DNA from: Uranotaenia lowii
Lineage: Eukaryota > Arthropoda > Insecta > Diptera > Culicidae
Reading direction: 5' to 3'
Assembly (NCBI RefSeq): GCF_029784155.1
Contig: NW_026598467.1
Location: 61,001-125,000 of the forward strand
DNA: 64,000 nt
The notes beneath the pieces were generated by a model. It made no database searches. It was given only the letters and a program-made list of their open reading frames with translations, and was not told where the DNA came from. Both the position numbers and the translations under genes were made by a program. Below, piece by piece: positions 23,641 through 34,989 of this stretch (position 1 is the first letter of the stretch; every line of letters begins with the position of its first letter).

Positions 23641-25920
23641 AGAACTTGACTTGCAACTAGGTACGTATAACTGCATTCAGGCTGATTTAGATGCCGAATA
23701 CCTAGTTCCCCCTAGTGGTATGAGTGAAATGAGGAGGAAAACCTCGCTCGCCTGCTTAGTTCAGCAGATCGGTGGGTGGTGTTGTGGTGATGGTGAATTT
23801 GAACCGCGGGAGAAGTCGACTCGACGACTCGTAGTCGTAGTAGGCAGGCAGGCAGGCGAGGTGGTGTTGTGGTTTGGTGGAACCCCACCTTGTCGATTGA
23901 CATATAGACGACGAAAGAATGTTGTACATTCCACTTTTTTTTTTCTTCTCTCCTCACTATTGCTGTTGTTGTTATTGTTGTTGTTGTCGCTTTAGCTCCA
24001 TTCCATAGTAGTACTGTTGGCACTTTTGCAGCAGGTTTTCACTACCCGTTTTTTTTGCTTCGGCTGTTGCTTCTTCTGGTTTCTGTGAAGTTGCTTGATA
24101 CAGCAATTTTTCCGAGAAGAACGAGGTGAACTAACGTTACAGCGCGGCATTTTGATTAATGCAATTTTTCTTCAGCGATAGTTATTTGCTATTATCACTT
24201 GTTTGATTTGAGGTTCTTCTTGGCTCTTCAGAGATTATCGGGATCGATGTCACAATGTTGGGAAAGAGGGAAAACTATCTACTAAATATATTGTGAAACT
24301 AACCGATAACACTCATTCATGGAACGATGTTGAAATTCGACACCGTGAGCTGTTGTTGGGAGGCACTAATAGGTTTGGAGGTTCCAAAACAAAATCTTCA
24401 CTAATACAGTCGATTTGGGAGAAATCCAAAAACAAGACAGACAGACGACGAAAAAAAAATACTTCGGGCGCCAGTGGGATAATCACACTAAAATACTTTG
24501 TCCACTTCGCTAAACTTGAAAGTATGCAAAAAGCGCTGCTCGCAGGAAAGGTAGGTAGGAAAAAAAACTAGTTTCCGTCGAGATACTCGAAAAAATGCGA
24601 TCCACCACACAAAGTGGAGGGCCAGCCACTCTCTGCCCAGCGACTTGTTTCCAGTTCGTTCGATTCGAATTGGATTTTTCTTCTCCGGCACACACTCTGA
24701 ATCTGGTCACACTTTTCTAAGTCGCGCGCGCGATCACGTTAGCTCTGGAATCTTTCCGATACCAGGCCGCTAGCTGTAGCTAGTTGGTAGAAACGGCCTA
24801 CTATACTGGCTTCTTGCTACCAAGAAACCAACCACAAGTGCGACCTCCTGGACTGGTTACTGTGTGGTGTGCTGGTGAGTGAGGTTCACACACTTCACTC
24901 TAAGGAGGGGTGGGCGGGTTTGAGGAGGGCGGCGCTGCCAACTTGGACCGCCGTAGCGCTGCTACTAACGCGCGTCGTCTTCGTCGTCGTGATCCGGCCA
25001 AGCCTACTTGATCTAGGCAAGCCAAGATATCGCGATTCGGCCTGCTACTAATCCGACGACGAGAGCTGTTCACCACACCATAAACTCAACACAGCAGTAG
25101 GACTCAACTCCACACGAAACACGACTTTAGTGTCAAACGCGCGATTCCAAGCAAGACCACAAACCTGATTGTACGCATAGAATTTGTTGAAACTGAACCG
25201 AAGGGTAGTAGCCGTCCGTCCGACGTGTGTTGTGTCTATCTAGCACTGTATTTTTTTTTCTTCGCTTCTTCTCTCTCTCTCGCTCGCCTTCCTTCCTTTC
25301 GTTATACTACTTAGGGCAGAAATAGGCCGTCGTCGCCGTGTAATCGTCGTCGTCGTCGTCGTTGTTGTCGTCGCGCGGATTCAAAATGACACATTCTTTC
25401 CCACGAGGCGTACCGAAAGCAACTGGCGACGGCAGATTTCTCGGCTGACGAGGTGGCCGCAATGCTCAGTTCAGCTCAATTCAACTCAACGGAACCAGTT
25501 GGGGAAAGGCTGACTAAACTTGTTGGGGAGACTCCACTCCCGAAGCAAAAACTTAAGGGGGTTTGCTCGCGCTCCCTCTCAATCGAGTAGCACCCACACC
25601 AGTAACGTAAACGCGACAACAAAACCTTTTCGCGGCCGCCATCATTGTTAACGCGAAAAGGCCTTTAACTAACATAGGCGCACTACACCGATCGGTGGTA
25701 ACCTCGCGCGCGGTGTCGCGGAATTTTTCAGTTGTGGTGTAATGGGGGGGATGAAAAAAAAACGATCGCGAACTGCAATCAACAACTCTGTGTTGGTGCA
25801 ACTGTTTTGCGCGTTCTGTTGAGGGAGAACAAACTGTTGGGCGAATTTACAAAAGAATGTTGAAGTCCGGTTGATTTCTAATAAGAGAAGTTCTTTTCCA
25901 GACATTGCTATAGTCTATAA
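23641..25920. promoter_or_regulatory. GC-richer, CpG-containing block, possible promoter/5' UTR
   Basis: Composition shifts abruptly from AT-rich flanks to CpG-containing DNA with simple tracts: (TTG)n near 23970, CT-rich ctctctctctcgctcgcc near 25272 and (CGT)n near 25345-25365. Frames on both strands are low-complexity and unconvincing. One small feature fits a coding first exon: ATG at 24524 followed by nine codons and a good donor, GGAAAG|GTAGGT (phase 0), which is phase-compatible with the exon at 36350. The block may be the promoter of the plus-strand ERICH2-like gene or a distal promoter of kibra; the sequence alone cannot tell. Confidence 0.35.
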
Positions 25921-26177
25921 CATCATCATCCTTTAATAAAGGAATCGTCATCATCATCCCTTAATAAAGGATTCATTGGATCTTGAGTCATTAAGGGTGA
26001 ACACGAAATTATTGCGACACCGAAAATGCCAATTTTCTTATAATGTTTAAAATCAAACCAAAAATTCAGACATGTTTTATACATCAAAAGAAAAGTTGAT
26101 CGATGGAGCCTTGAGTGTAAAGTCCTCCATCAAAGTCTTTACACTGTCATCCGGTACCAGTTTCTCAGTTTTTTTTT

Positions 26178-26998
26178 TCATTTTCTTAACATGTCCTTCT
26201 CGTTTTGACTGTCTTCTAGCTCTTCCGAAGTTCCCGCTGCATTATTGCCCAGTACTGCTCCACCGGGCGCAGCTTCGGACAGTTTGGCGGGTTCATGTCC
26301 TTTGGAACAAAATGAACAGAAAATAGTGGCATTAGAATAACGGAGCTTCGTCGTGCTGCTGCAAGAACGGCAAAAGGCGCTTCTCAAGGCACTCAGATTT
26401 GTAGATCTCGCCACTTACTGTGCCCTTTGTCACAAAAGGCTCAGTCCGCAAGAGCAGATGGCCTGCCAAACGAGATATTTGGAGGTGAATTTCGACATTT
26501 TCTTCTTCTTAAATTTGTGGTCCACATCGAACTTGCTCTCTTGCTGGTGGAAAACTCCAACCCCGGAATTTGCTTTGCTCGACTTTTATATACGTTTCGT
26601 CGTCCATCTCACAGCAGCCATATTTTGTCAGCATCTTCTCGTAGAGCTTCCGTGCCCGAGTTTTATGCATCGATTGTTGCCGCTCATCACGGTTTGGGAA
26701 GTTCTGTACATTGTATGTATGTAGTCCAGCTCTCTTCTTTTCATTCTGGACGTAGCTTTGTGACATGCCAATCTTTTTAGCTAAATCACGGTTTGAGATG
26801 TTGGGATTTGCTTTAATCATCCGCTTCACCTTTCTCTCGGTCTTTTCGTTCTCCGATCCCGGTTTGCTTCCGGCTCCTTTACGGTGGTCCAACGTCACTC
26901 TGGTGACAATTATTCACAACTTCCGGTGTGACAGGTCAGGAAATTCTTGGTGTTTGGAAATAAATTGTTCTCTCGACTCGCGTTGGTTCACCTCCATT
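26178..26998 (-). pseudogene. Tc1/mariner transposase remnant
   Basis: The frame starts with ATG near 26998 (MEVNQRESREQF). It continues with helix-turn-helix DNA-binding segments (NPNISNRDLAKKIGMSQSYV near 26785-26730) and the first catalytic block, MDDETYIKVEQ, near 26605. It ends with the C-terminal block PPNCPKLRPVEQYWAIMQRE near 26230-26290, which carries the catalytic glutamate. An in-frame stop lies at about codon 34, and frameshifts break the middle and C-terminal parts, so no active enzyme is made. The WPDLA-type middle motif is not clean here. Assignment to DD37E rests on similarity to the better-preserved copy at 42.4-43.3 kb. Confidence 0.8.
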
Positions 26999-27053
26999 TT
27001 TGTTGAATCTAAACACACGACTTCGAGTATGACAGCATGGATACAATACACAT

Positions 27054-28031
27054 TGATACATCGAAGCAATCATGAAAACCTAAAATGTATCGAGGCAATC
27101 CATGGTTTGAACATCAAGCACATGGAGTGAAAATTTAGTGAGTTCTATGTTAGTTTTAATACAAACCAGATCGAAATAAAGTGGTCTCCAAGACGTAACA
27201 TTTTTGGCGACGAGGATTCGAACGAATCTATCAAGAACTCTCGAGGATGCACTTCGAACGTTCCTGACTGTTTATCGCTCAACACCAACTGAAGATGGAC
27301 AGTCACCAGCACAGAGGATGATGGAAAGACCGATGCGAACCGTATCATCACTTCTACTTCTTCCGAAGCCAACTCGTGTGTGGCCCAGCTCCGCCAAACT
27401 GAAACATTCAACCGGAAACATGGCGCCATCTCCAAACAGTTCAAGCCCGGTGACACAGTTTACGCACAGGTACATCACAAGAACTCTTGGTCCTGGAAAG
27501 CCGGGGTGGTCATCGAGCGGATTGGCAATGTGAATTACAACGTTCAGCTTCAAGAATCCCAACGTCTCATCAGGTCCCATGCCAATCAGCTCCGCACATG
27601 TCCTTTCGAAGAGATGGAATCCAAAACCGAATCTCCGTTATCAATTTTCCTGGATGGTTTTGGTCTTGAAATTCCGCAGCCTCCACGATCTGTACCTCAA
27701 GCCGATGAAGCAATGCCGAAACCGGAAGATGGTACTTAAATTCATCTCTCCTAACAGACGATGAATCGCTCAAGTCGGGTGAAGGTGAAGCCAAAGTTCC
27801 GGAAGAGGTTCCAGCACGACCAAAACGTCTCCTGCGGCCACCATCCAAGCTCGAAGGGTACTGGATATTTTAGCGGGGGGGAAATGATACATCGAAGCAA
27901 TAATGAAAATCTAAACTGTATCGAGGCAATCCATGATTTGAACATTAAGCACATGGTGTGAAAATTTAGTGTATTCTGTTTTAGTCTTAATACAAACCAG
28001 ATCGAAATAAAGTGATCTCCAAGACGTAACA
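27054..28031 (+). mobile_element. Internally deleted LTR retrotransposon (Ty3/gypsy-type)
   Basis: Two 147-bp LTRs (27054-27200 and 27885-28031) begin TGATACATCGAAGCAAT and end GACGTAACA. The target duplication CACAT is present on both sides (27049-27053 and 28032-28036). Just after the 5' LTR is a primer-binding-like TTTGGCGACGAGGAT; just before the 3' LTR is the polypurine tract GCGGGGGGGAAA. Only about 680 bp of interior remains, so most of gag-pol has been deleted. The LTRs differ by roughly ten to fifteen substitutions, so the insertion is not recent. Confidence 0.9.
27204..27739 (+). pseudogene. Integrase C-terminal fragment of the LTR element
   Basis: The first frame carries the end of the integrase core (TFLTVYRSTPTEDGQSPAQ near 27265). 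A shifted frame continues with FKPGDTVYAQVHHKNSWSWK near 27440 and the typical tail GVVIERIGNVNY...RSHANQLR, ending at a stop at 27739. The family pattern is YRSTP, then GD-V-(Y), then G-V-x-R-x-G, then RSHANQLR, known from Ty3/gypsy integrases. The frameshift and the absence of protease, reverse transcriptase and RNase H show it is dead. Confidence 0.8.
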
Positions 28032-28369
28032 CACATCAATGAGAAAGTGTGCAGAATTTGGTTGATTTTTACCCAATGGTTATGCCCTGTTGAATGTTTC
28101 GCAATGATTTCGTGTTCGCGATTTATTTGCCACATGGTGGAACTAGTGAGTGGAACATGAAGCTAGTTGTCCTTCTTGTTTGAAAAAAAAAAATCACAAT
28201 ATGTGGTTTCAAATTTTTATTTAATAATTTTTCATAAAACTTCAAGAAACATTCAAAACAGTTCAATGACATTCGTGAAAAAAGGGCAGTTGCAAGTTTG
28301 AGTTAAATTATATCGATTATCTTCAGGAAGGAAGATACACTTGAATTCAAACTGAGCGAAATTTGAATA

Positions 28370-28841
28370 CACTGAACCTCGAAAATACCCAAACTTGAGA
28401 ACTTTCTCCGCCAACCCGAATGAAACTCCCTCCCTACAGGTTTGGCTATTGGTGGCATAGCTCAAAGTTAAGCTCTTAAAGAAGAACTCATCCCCCAATA
28501 TCTGATTCCGCAATAAAATGGAAATCAAATTAATAAAAAAAATACAGCCAGGTACAGGAATCAAGCCCATACCTGCAATGGCACTGCGATTACCATCTCA
28601 GGATGCTAACCGCTCGACCATCGGAGAGTTGTTGAGAGAGGCAACTACATCATCGTATATGCTAGACTTCCTGCGAATGAAGCGAGAATAAAAGTTTTCC
28701 CCCAAAAAAACAGTTCTCCACTCTAAGGACAAGTTTGGCGTATTTGCATGCTGTGATTTTTTCACAAACTTGAGTTGTCAATATTGAACTCAGGTTTGGG
28801 GGGTGGCAGTTCTCAAGTTTGGGTATTTTCGATTTTCAGTG
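28370..28841 (-). mobile_element. TIR element with internal tRNA-like segment, copy 1
   Basis: Terminal inverted repeats CACTGAACCTCGAAAATACC (left) and GGTATTTTCGATTTTCAGTG (right) share an inward core, CCCAAACTTGAGAACT. TA lies next to both ends (28368-28369 and 28842-28843). The minus strand holds a tRNA-like stretch at about 28551-28627: an A-box-like TGGTCGAGCGGTTAGC and, about 50 bp on, a B-box-like GGGCTTGATTCC. The same arrangement is found in the copy at 41637-42204, so the tRNA-like piece is part of the element. No protein frame. Probably a non-autonomous DNA element carrying an internal pol III promoter, or a SINE/MITE hybrid. Confidence 0.75.
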
Positions 28842-29092
28842 TACAAGTTGATAGAATTCAAAATGTCAGCTGTAATTCTTCAAGGTATCAGCAGAGTTAG
28901 AAAAGAATCCATGAAGTGCAAGTTTCAATTGAGTTATGTTAAAAAAGATTTATTTTTCATTAATTTTGTTATCATTACATTTACTAGAATAATTTTCTAT
29001 TCCATTTACTGATGAAGCAATGAAAAAGGTGATGCAGTTTATTCAGTTCAAATTTACTCGTTGATGTTACTCTCTGGAGCCACCCGCTTTAA

Positions 29093-29697
29093 CCTTCCCA
29101 TGCCGTTCGGGTCAATATGACCCGAAGCGCACATTTAAAATCTCTTTATCATCATTCCAATATACTGAAGAACTATGAGTTTTGACAGACCAAGTATGTT
29201 CTATGAAAATAATGATCAAATTAACGTCAAAAAATTTAAATTTGAGTTTTGAAAATCGGTTCATTGGGAAATGAAATACAGCTAAGCAAAGCAAAAAATT
29301 GATATCGTTTTTTTAAAGTTAGATTTTTTTCTACCGGAAGATCTGAGATTGCGGTCAAAACTTTCATTGGACCACAACATATCTTTACACTGTCGAATAG
29401 ATGGATTCTTGACGATTACAAACATCAATGAAACACTTAAATACAGAAAAGCTGTCAAAAGTTATGAGCATTTTAAAAATAAAATTGATTTTTCGGACTT
29501 TTTACTTTCTGAACCAGTTTCTGATAACATGGTAATACATATCGACTTTATTTTAAAATTTTGAGTAATAAGAACAAATTACCTACACAATGAATATAAT
29601 ATCATCAAAATCGGTTAACATTTACAGCCAGGAGAACGAAATCAAACTACAACTCAAATTTCCCCGAAACGGATATTTTGCGAACGGCATGGGAAGG
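29093..29697. mobile_element. TTAA-flanked MITE (605 bp)
   Basis: Inverted ends CCTTCCCATGCCGTTCG (left) and CGAACGGCATGGGAAGG (right) match perfectly over 17 bp. They are bounded by TTAA at 29089-29092 and 29698-29701, the target site of piggyBac-type elements. The interior includes gggtcaatatgacccg next to the left end and no transposase. A partial second copy is at 22685-22865. Confidence 0.85.
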
Positions 29698-29701
29698 TTA
29701 A

Positions 29702-31550
29702 AAAAGAAGCAGTACAAGTTACAGAATTTTTGATCTACACAACTAAGATTTATTTCCTTTTCATTCTTTTAGTATTCACTGTAAAATTAAAAAAAAAAAA
29801 AAGTTTAAAAATTACTGATTTTTTTATCATTTTTGAAATTTTAAATTTCTGCAATTTGACTAAAAGCAAGAAAAATTGCCTCAAAAACCGTTGACTAAAC
29901 CTACAAAGGAAGACAGTTTGGCCCTATCTGTTCACTGCTAAAAGTTTTTATGTGTAAATCATGCAAAAACTACACGCCCTAAAGTTTGATTTAAGATCGT
30001 TTGATGAGCATTTTTGCTGAAGACACCGTTTGGCTTTCTCTTATAGCATCTTCGTAATTAATTTTGTCACGATAAAGTTCCGTTCTGGACCACTGTGCAT
30101 TGGTGAATTTGTGAAAACAAACGAGGATGAATAAACTAAAGATTAATCAATCATAAAGAAAACTCATTAATCTCTGGATGAATATTAATATGTTAAAAAT
30201 TTCGATTGGTCATTTCATCAGTAGGCTGCGCCTGTAAACGACAGTTGTGAATTTTTGTGCTGCTAATTTTAACTCCTGGAAAAAATATATGTACTTATAA
30301 ATTGTTTAGTTTTATTTTTTTTTTTTTTTTAATGTTGATGTTTTGAGGTGTACAAGCATTATTTATTGCCAAAATTGGTGGATGATGTCTACTGGCCGCT
30401 GCAACAGCTGGAGTCGGTGCCAGAGCTAATTGGAAATGACGAAGAACCTTGTACTGAGAGCATCGAGCGTCTACACATAACGACCGATGAATCATAAAAA
30501 AGCTCAAGGAAAAATACATTTCCAGTACCGTTTATTTTAGCGATGAACTCGGGAACAAATTCGGGGTACGAGTTGAAAAGTGGCGAATGGGATTTTACCG
30601 GAGTAGGAGAACAGGAATCACCGGTTCAAAAATACTGATAGAAAAGATCAGTGTCCCAGACCTGCATGGATAAGAGTCAACCTAAGAAGTTTCTGGTGAG
30701 ATCAATCCATTTTTTTTTTGTTTTTTTTCTGATTTCAACTGTACATTTTAAACATTATCACTTTATAACCTAACCCTACGTTATCATTAGAAGCGTTTGG
30801 CAGGGAACTCCACGTTTGCTCTCTCCCTTGTTCCTGTATCTTTTGCTTTTTCATCACATGGTTAGCCTGGCCGTAGTAGTATCTGCAATGCATGTTCTAT
30901 GTATCAGATACTATGTTGAAAAGAAAAATGAGGAACGCAAGTTTTTCATTTTCCAGGATGCGTACAAGTTTTGGCTATGTAGGTGTTAAAAGAAGAAGAA
31001 GTTAAAAATTTCGATTTATCATTTCATCAAAAAAAAAACTTTTATTGTGTTATCTCATTTTGTTGTTGATAAGATTAGGGAATAAAGAATTGAAAACAAA
31101 TGGACCTAAAAACAACTCATCCATAGTTTTTAATTTATTGAATAGATATAAAAGACACTATTTATAAATATTTTCAAAATCAAATAATTGTAAAATCCAT
31201 ATTTTAAAATATATTTTAATTGAAAAATGTCAAGGAAATTAGAGAAAACTTATACATTTTAAGGCTTTTTCGTAATTTTGGGACTTCGGATGAAGTTTTT
31301 CCCAATTTATTCTACGTTTCGATAGTGGTTATCTTTAACTTCAATTTACTGAAGAAATGGAAGAAAAACTCCGAAGGTTTTACGATCTATGAACCGTATA
31401 AAAAATATTTTAATTTCGAAACATCACATATTTTCGTGTTTTTTCGTAAAACTTCCGAAGAATCCAAAAGCAACTTTTGATAAGACAGGAAAAAAATCCT
31501 CTGAAGGGCTTATCAGTTTCCATGTTGTTTAAAAAAAAAATCAACAGTGA
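29702..31550. other. Intergenic AT-rich DNA
   Basis: No exon, TIR or LTR found. The stretch contains long A/T runs (for example 29788-29802 and 30310-30330) and scattered short frames without similarity. 30345-30660 is slightly less AT-rich but has no convincing frame. Confidence 0.5.
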
Positions 31551-32384
31551 TACTACTACTAGTATTTATAAATTTATGCACTGCTTTTGCTTAAACTGAG
31601 GAACTGAATTAATAATATTCGTGATATTTGTCCACTGATTCGCCCCTCGACTTCACGATTCACACCATACAACAGCAACTTCAATCGGATAGTGATAGCA
31701 GCAGGAGTAGGCATAGCAACCCGGCACCGTTGATTTTCCCGCGTTTTGTTTTGAATGGGGAAAACTTTCTGCACCGGATGTGTGTTGGTGAGCTTTTCCA
31801 GTCTCTGTTACAAAGACGAACGCGACGAGATATGTTTTCCACCGATTTGCCTTCCTCCTTTCACGAATTTTCACTGAGCAAACAGAAACGTACCTTCGCC
31901 TACTACGCACGCAAATTCTGTCGCTAAATTTTTGCTTCAAAAGTGTACCTACTAATCAAATTGATTTTCACCTTATGTGCAAGTGTAAAACGGTGCTGAA
32001 AAATACAATCGTCGCTTTGCTAGCAAAGTTACTAAGCCTAAAGATTGAAGAGCTAACGTATACGGAAACTAAAGTAAATCGGTAGTTCTGCATTTTTGAT
32101 TACAACTAGGAAAAAATCCTGGAAAATTTCTTCAGTTTTCTTTCCACACAAGGAGTTGCTGCTGCTGTTGCTGCCGTTTGCTGCTACTAAATATTGCTGA
32201 GCTTTTTTCCAGAATGCTTTTCCCATGGCTTTCCACTTTTGCACCTGCAGCCTACTAATTGTTGCCTGATACAATCCGAATAGAGGAAAAAAAACCTAAA
32301 AAAGGACATTTACTGAATCCTTTGATCCACAACACACGAGTGTCGAATTAGCTGGGCAATCGAAGTAAATTTACACACAGTACA
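31551..32384 (+). promoter_or_regulatory. Possible promoter region of the ERICH2-like gene
   Basis: Between AT-rich flanks, 31640-32280 has more balanced composition and ends just before a small candidate first exon at 32385. Frames on both strands (31628-31927 plus, 32053-32274 minus) are short and unlike known proteins. Calling it a promoter is an inference from composition and position only. Confidence 0.25.
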
Positions 32385-32408
32385 ATGTCGAGGCTGTTCG
32401 CCAATACG
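32385..32408 (+). CDS. Candidate first coding exon of the ERICH2-like gene
   Basis: ATG in a fair context (tacaATG) gives eight codons, MSRLFANT, then a donor-like ACG|GTAATT. It ends in phase 0, which is what the exon at 36350 requires. The donor is not strong, and a rival with a better donor (ATG at 24524, nine codons, GGAAAG|GTAGGT, also phase 0) exists. Only transcript data can choose. Confidence 0.3.
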
Positions 32409-33420
32409 GTAATTGTTCAACCACTTTTTTTTATCTCGGTTTACATCTTCGATCAGTCAGTGGAGTGTTTTTACAGTTTTTGGACCCGTTAGAAATTTTC
32501 TTAACTTACTAATCAACCCTCCCCCTGGTAACTGTAATGTTGTTATTATATTTTTATTTCCCAATTTTTTTACTGACTTCCAGTAGGTTCCAAACAGAGC
32601 GTCAGTCGCCACTTCAAGTGCTGCAACCAATTTTGTTTTCCTTCGCTTGGTGTTTGCATGCAATCATTCCAGTGGTCATAAATCATAATAAAACTCTCAG
32701 TTGTACTATAGAAGTCCAGTGTGGGGTTTCTTGAAGAAAAACGCCAATCTTTTGCATGAAAATACCCAAACACTACACCCATTGAGGATAACCGTGCTAG
32801 GATTATCGATTTTTTCCTAGTTGCCTGTTGTTTAGTGTGCTGCTGGTTTTAGTTGTTTTGTAAATACAAGTAGGTAGTAACATCCCGATCAGAAGGTTGT
32901 AACAAAACCATTCTTTCGGATGCATGAATTTCTTTTGCTTTTTGCTGTTGAATTTTTCCCCAAATCCTGATTTAATTTAGAAAAAATAAACATTTTGTTT
33001 TCTATTTCTTTGACATTATTTTGTACAAGCAAGTTATTGTAGATGTTTTGTAGGATTTTATAATGAGAAAATTAAAATTTCAGTAGAACATCACCCGCTC
33101 ACAAGGACTAAAATGTTCAACTTAATAGGATTAAGTGTACTAAAAAACATTCTCGGTAGTTCCAGTGATTAGGTAATTTGTCTGAAAACACGAAAGCTAC
33201 GATGAAAAATTGTGTTCATAATAATCACACGGATGTGGTTTTCAATTTGAAAAAAAAAAACTGTTTTGAAAATCTATTTGTTCAAGCAAGAAGAATCGCC
33301 ATGGTTACTGCTAATTCCTCGTGGTAGCTGATTCGTATTGGGGTAAAAACTTTTGTTAAAGTGATCAAAATGGTTTACGTTGATACTTATAGCCTTTTAC
33401 AGCCGTGACGCCTTTGATAT
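32409..33420. other. Non-coding DNA, no feature seen
   Basis: AT-rich sequence between the candidate first exon and a mariner fragment. It would be intron 1 of the ERICH2-like gene if the exon at 32385 is real. No repeat boundary was recognised. Confidence 0.4.
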
Positions 33421-33429
33421 TAATGACGA

Positions 33430-33760
33430 TCTTTTGAAGCGATCCTTGCGTACCAATTCAAGATTTTTTTTTAAATGACATCCCCCCGAGCCGTCGCCAA
33501 GTAAAGTTTTTGACCTGTGATTTACCCGAAATCAACCTTGATATAGGCTTCATCGTCCATCAGAAGACACCCGTCGAACTTGGTCAGCACCTGGTCGTAT
33601 AGCTTTCGAGCACGGATTTGGCCACATTAAATATTATGTTTTATGGTCCGACTTGGCTGTTTGCTAGCTCGATAAGACTTGATACCCTTCCGGAGTCGAG
33701 TTTTTTTCACGGTACCATAGTACCGTTGCAGCGAATTTCTGGTCAGGTGTCCTAAACTCC
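33430..33760 (-). pseudogene. Mariner-type transposase fragment
   Basis: On the minus strand, around 33640-33490, a frame reads ARKLYDQVLTKFDGCLLMDD, then EAYIKVDFG, a stop, and ITGQKLYLATARG. The MDDE-YIK block is the first catalytic aspartate region of the Tc1/mariner DD37E group, aligned with MDDETYIK at 26605. Neither the N-terminus nor the C-terminus is present, and no inverted ends are seen. Confidence 0.65.
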
Positions 33761-34429
33761 AGCTGAAGCTGGAAGCTCCACAAGAGGTCTCAAAGACGAA
33801 TCTTTTTTTTGCACATGTTTACGCAGTAGAACCTGTAATATTAACAAATCAAAAACAGCTTCACCCATCACAAGACCCATAGAAGAAATACTTTCGAACG
33901 GAAAACGGGAATACAACGTGTACAAACTAATTCGCAAAATTGGAATGTTCTCATTCGTTCAAAAACAAGAATACGAAATTGTTTAACTTTCGAACGAATG
34001 GGTGAGTGCGTGAACGATCGAAAACGAAAATAAGGGTGATAGGCTATTATTCTGTGCCACACATGAGCTAATGATAGCCGAATTACCCTATTCACTTGAT
34101 TCCAGAAGTCGCTTTAGGTGAGGAAGTTCACTCCGGATGAACTTTGGAAATGAACCTTTGTCACTTCCCTTACACCGACTATCGGAATAAGGTAATTCGA
34201 GTCTCTTAACGGTAAGATGACTCGACTATTGTCATCTCATGCCGGAGACAGACAAGGGCCATAATCAGATCGGGAGTATCCTGGACTCGCATTCCGTCTA
34301 AGGTGATCTCTTGGAGTATAACTGGACCAGGGAACCTAACAACAAAAAATTAGATTGAGGGACCTACATCAATTAAAGTATTAAAGTATCTCTAATTGGA
34401 GGAAATAAAGTAACACGTTCGGCATCAAG
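33761..34429. other. Non-coding DNA with a small imperfect palindrome
   Basis: 33890-34040 contains several copies of cgaacg/cgttcg phrases (ttcgaacg near 33893, cattcgttc near 33953, cgaacgaatg near 33993) that could fold back. The rest shows nothing. Confidence 0.4.
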
Positions 34430-34499
34430 TGACTAGGAAGCTCCTCACTAGCTGTATCACGCATGACCCAGGCACCCCGAACAGAGATAGAGTACCCAA

Positions 34500-34855
34500 A
34501 TCTACCTACCTACCTAAGGGTCCGACGCCGATTGACCGAAGCAAAGGGCTGAGACAAAAGATCTCCACTGCTGGCGATCCGGAGCCAGCGTCTTTACTTG
34601 TTGCCAGCCATGTGCGGATTTCAGCGACTAGACTACGCCGCCACGAGCTTCTGGGCCTGCCTCCTCGTCGATGCTCATCTGGACTCCAGTCAAGCGCCTC
34701 TCCGCAAATCTCGGTTTCATCTCTTCGCAGCTTGTGCCCAATCCATATCCACTTACGTCCCCGAATCTGGATTTCAGGCGCGTTTTGATGACACCGGCGA
34801 TGAAGTTCCACGTTTGAGATCCAATTGCCAGGCCATCAAGCGCGGATGATGTTCC
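34500..34855 (-). mobile_element. LINE 3' end, second family, copy A
   Basis: Minus strand: ELHRRCHQNAPEIQIRGRKW, WIGHKLRRDE and GGRPRSSWRRSLVAEIR, the C-terminal block of a LINE whose fuller copy lies at 60592-61476. It ends in a short microsatellite, (TAGG)n on the coding strand, at 34500-34516, the usual 3' tail of this kind of element. 5' truncated and frameshifted. Confidence 0.8.
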
Positions 34856-34989
34856 GCAGGTGGCAATTTACAAAAACCTGTGGAAATCATAGTTGAGATT
34901 TTGTTTAGTGTAAACGTGTGATCCTTTTGCCCGTTCGCGGATATCTAAAGCATGACATAATTTCCTTGGCTGTCGGAAATTGTGGAGAG

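Larger units (their letters stand above)
25992..28125 (-). mobile_element. Tc1/mariner (DD37E-like) element, interrupted
   Basis: The left end near 25992 reads TAAGGGTGAACACGAAATTA. The right end near 28092-28120 contains the inverse (aatgatttcgtgttcgcg), so inverted ends are present although the right one is eroded. The transposase lies on the minus strand between them and the 5' part is interrupted by an LTR retrotransposon at 27054-28031. The element therefore predates that insertion. Confidence 0.75.

Noticed and set aside
23651..24023. Frames of 103-114 codons on both strands
   Set aside because: They depend on low-complexity (TTG)n and GT-rich tracts and end in simple repeats; no domain or conserved motif.
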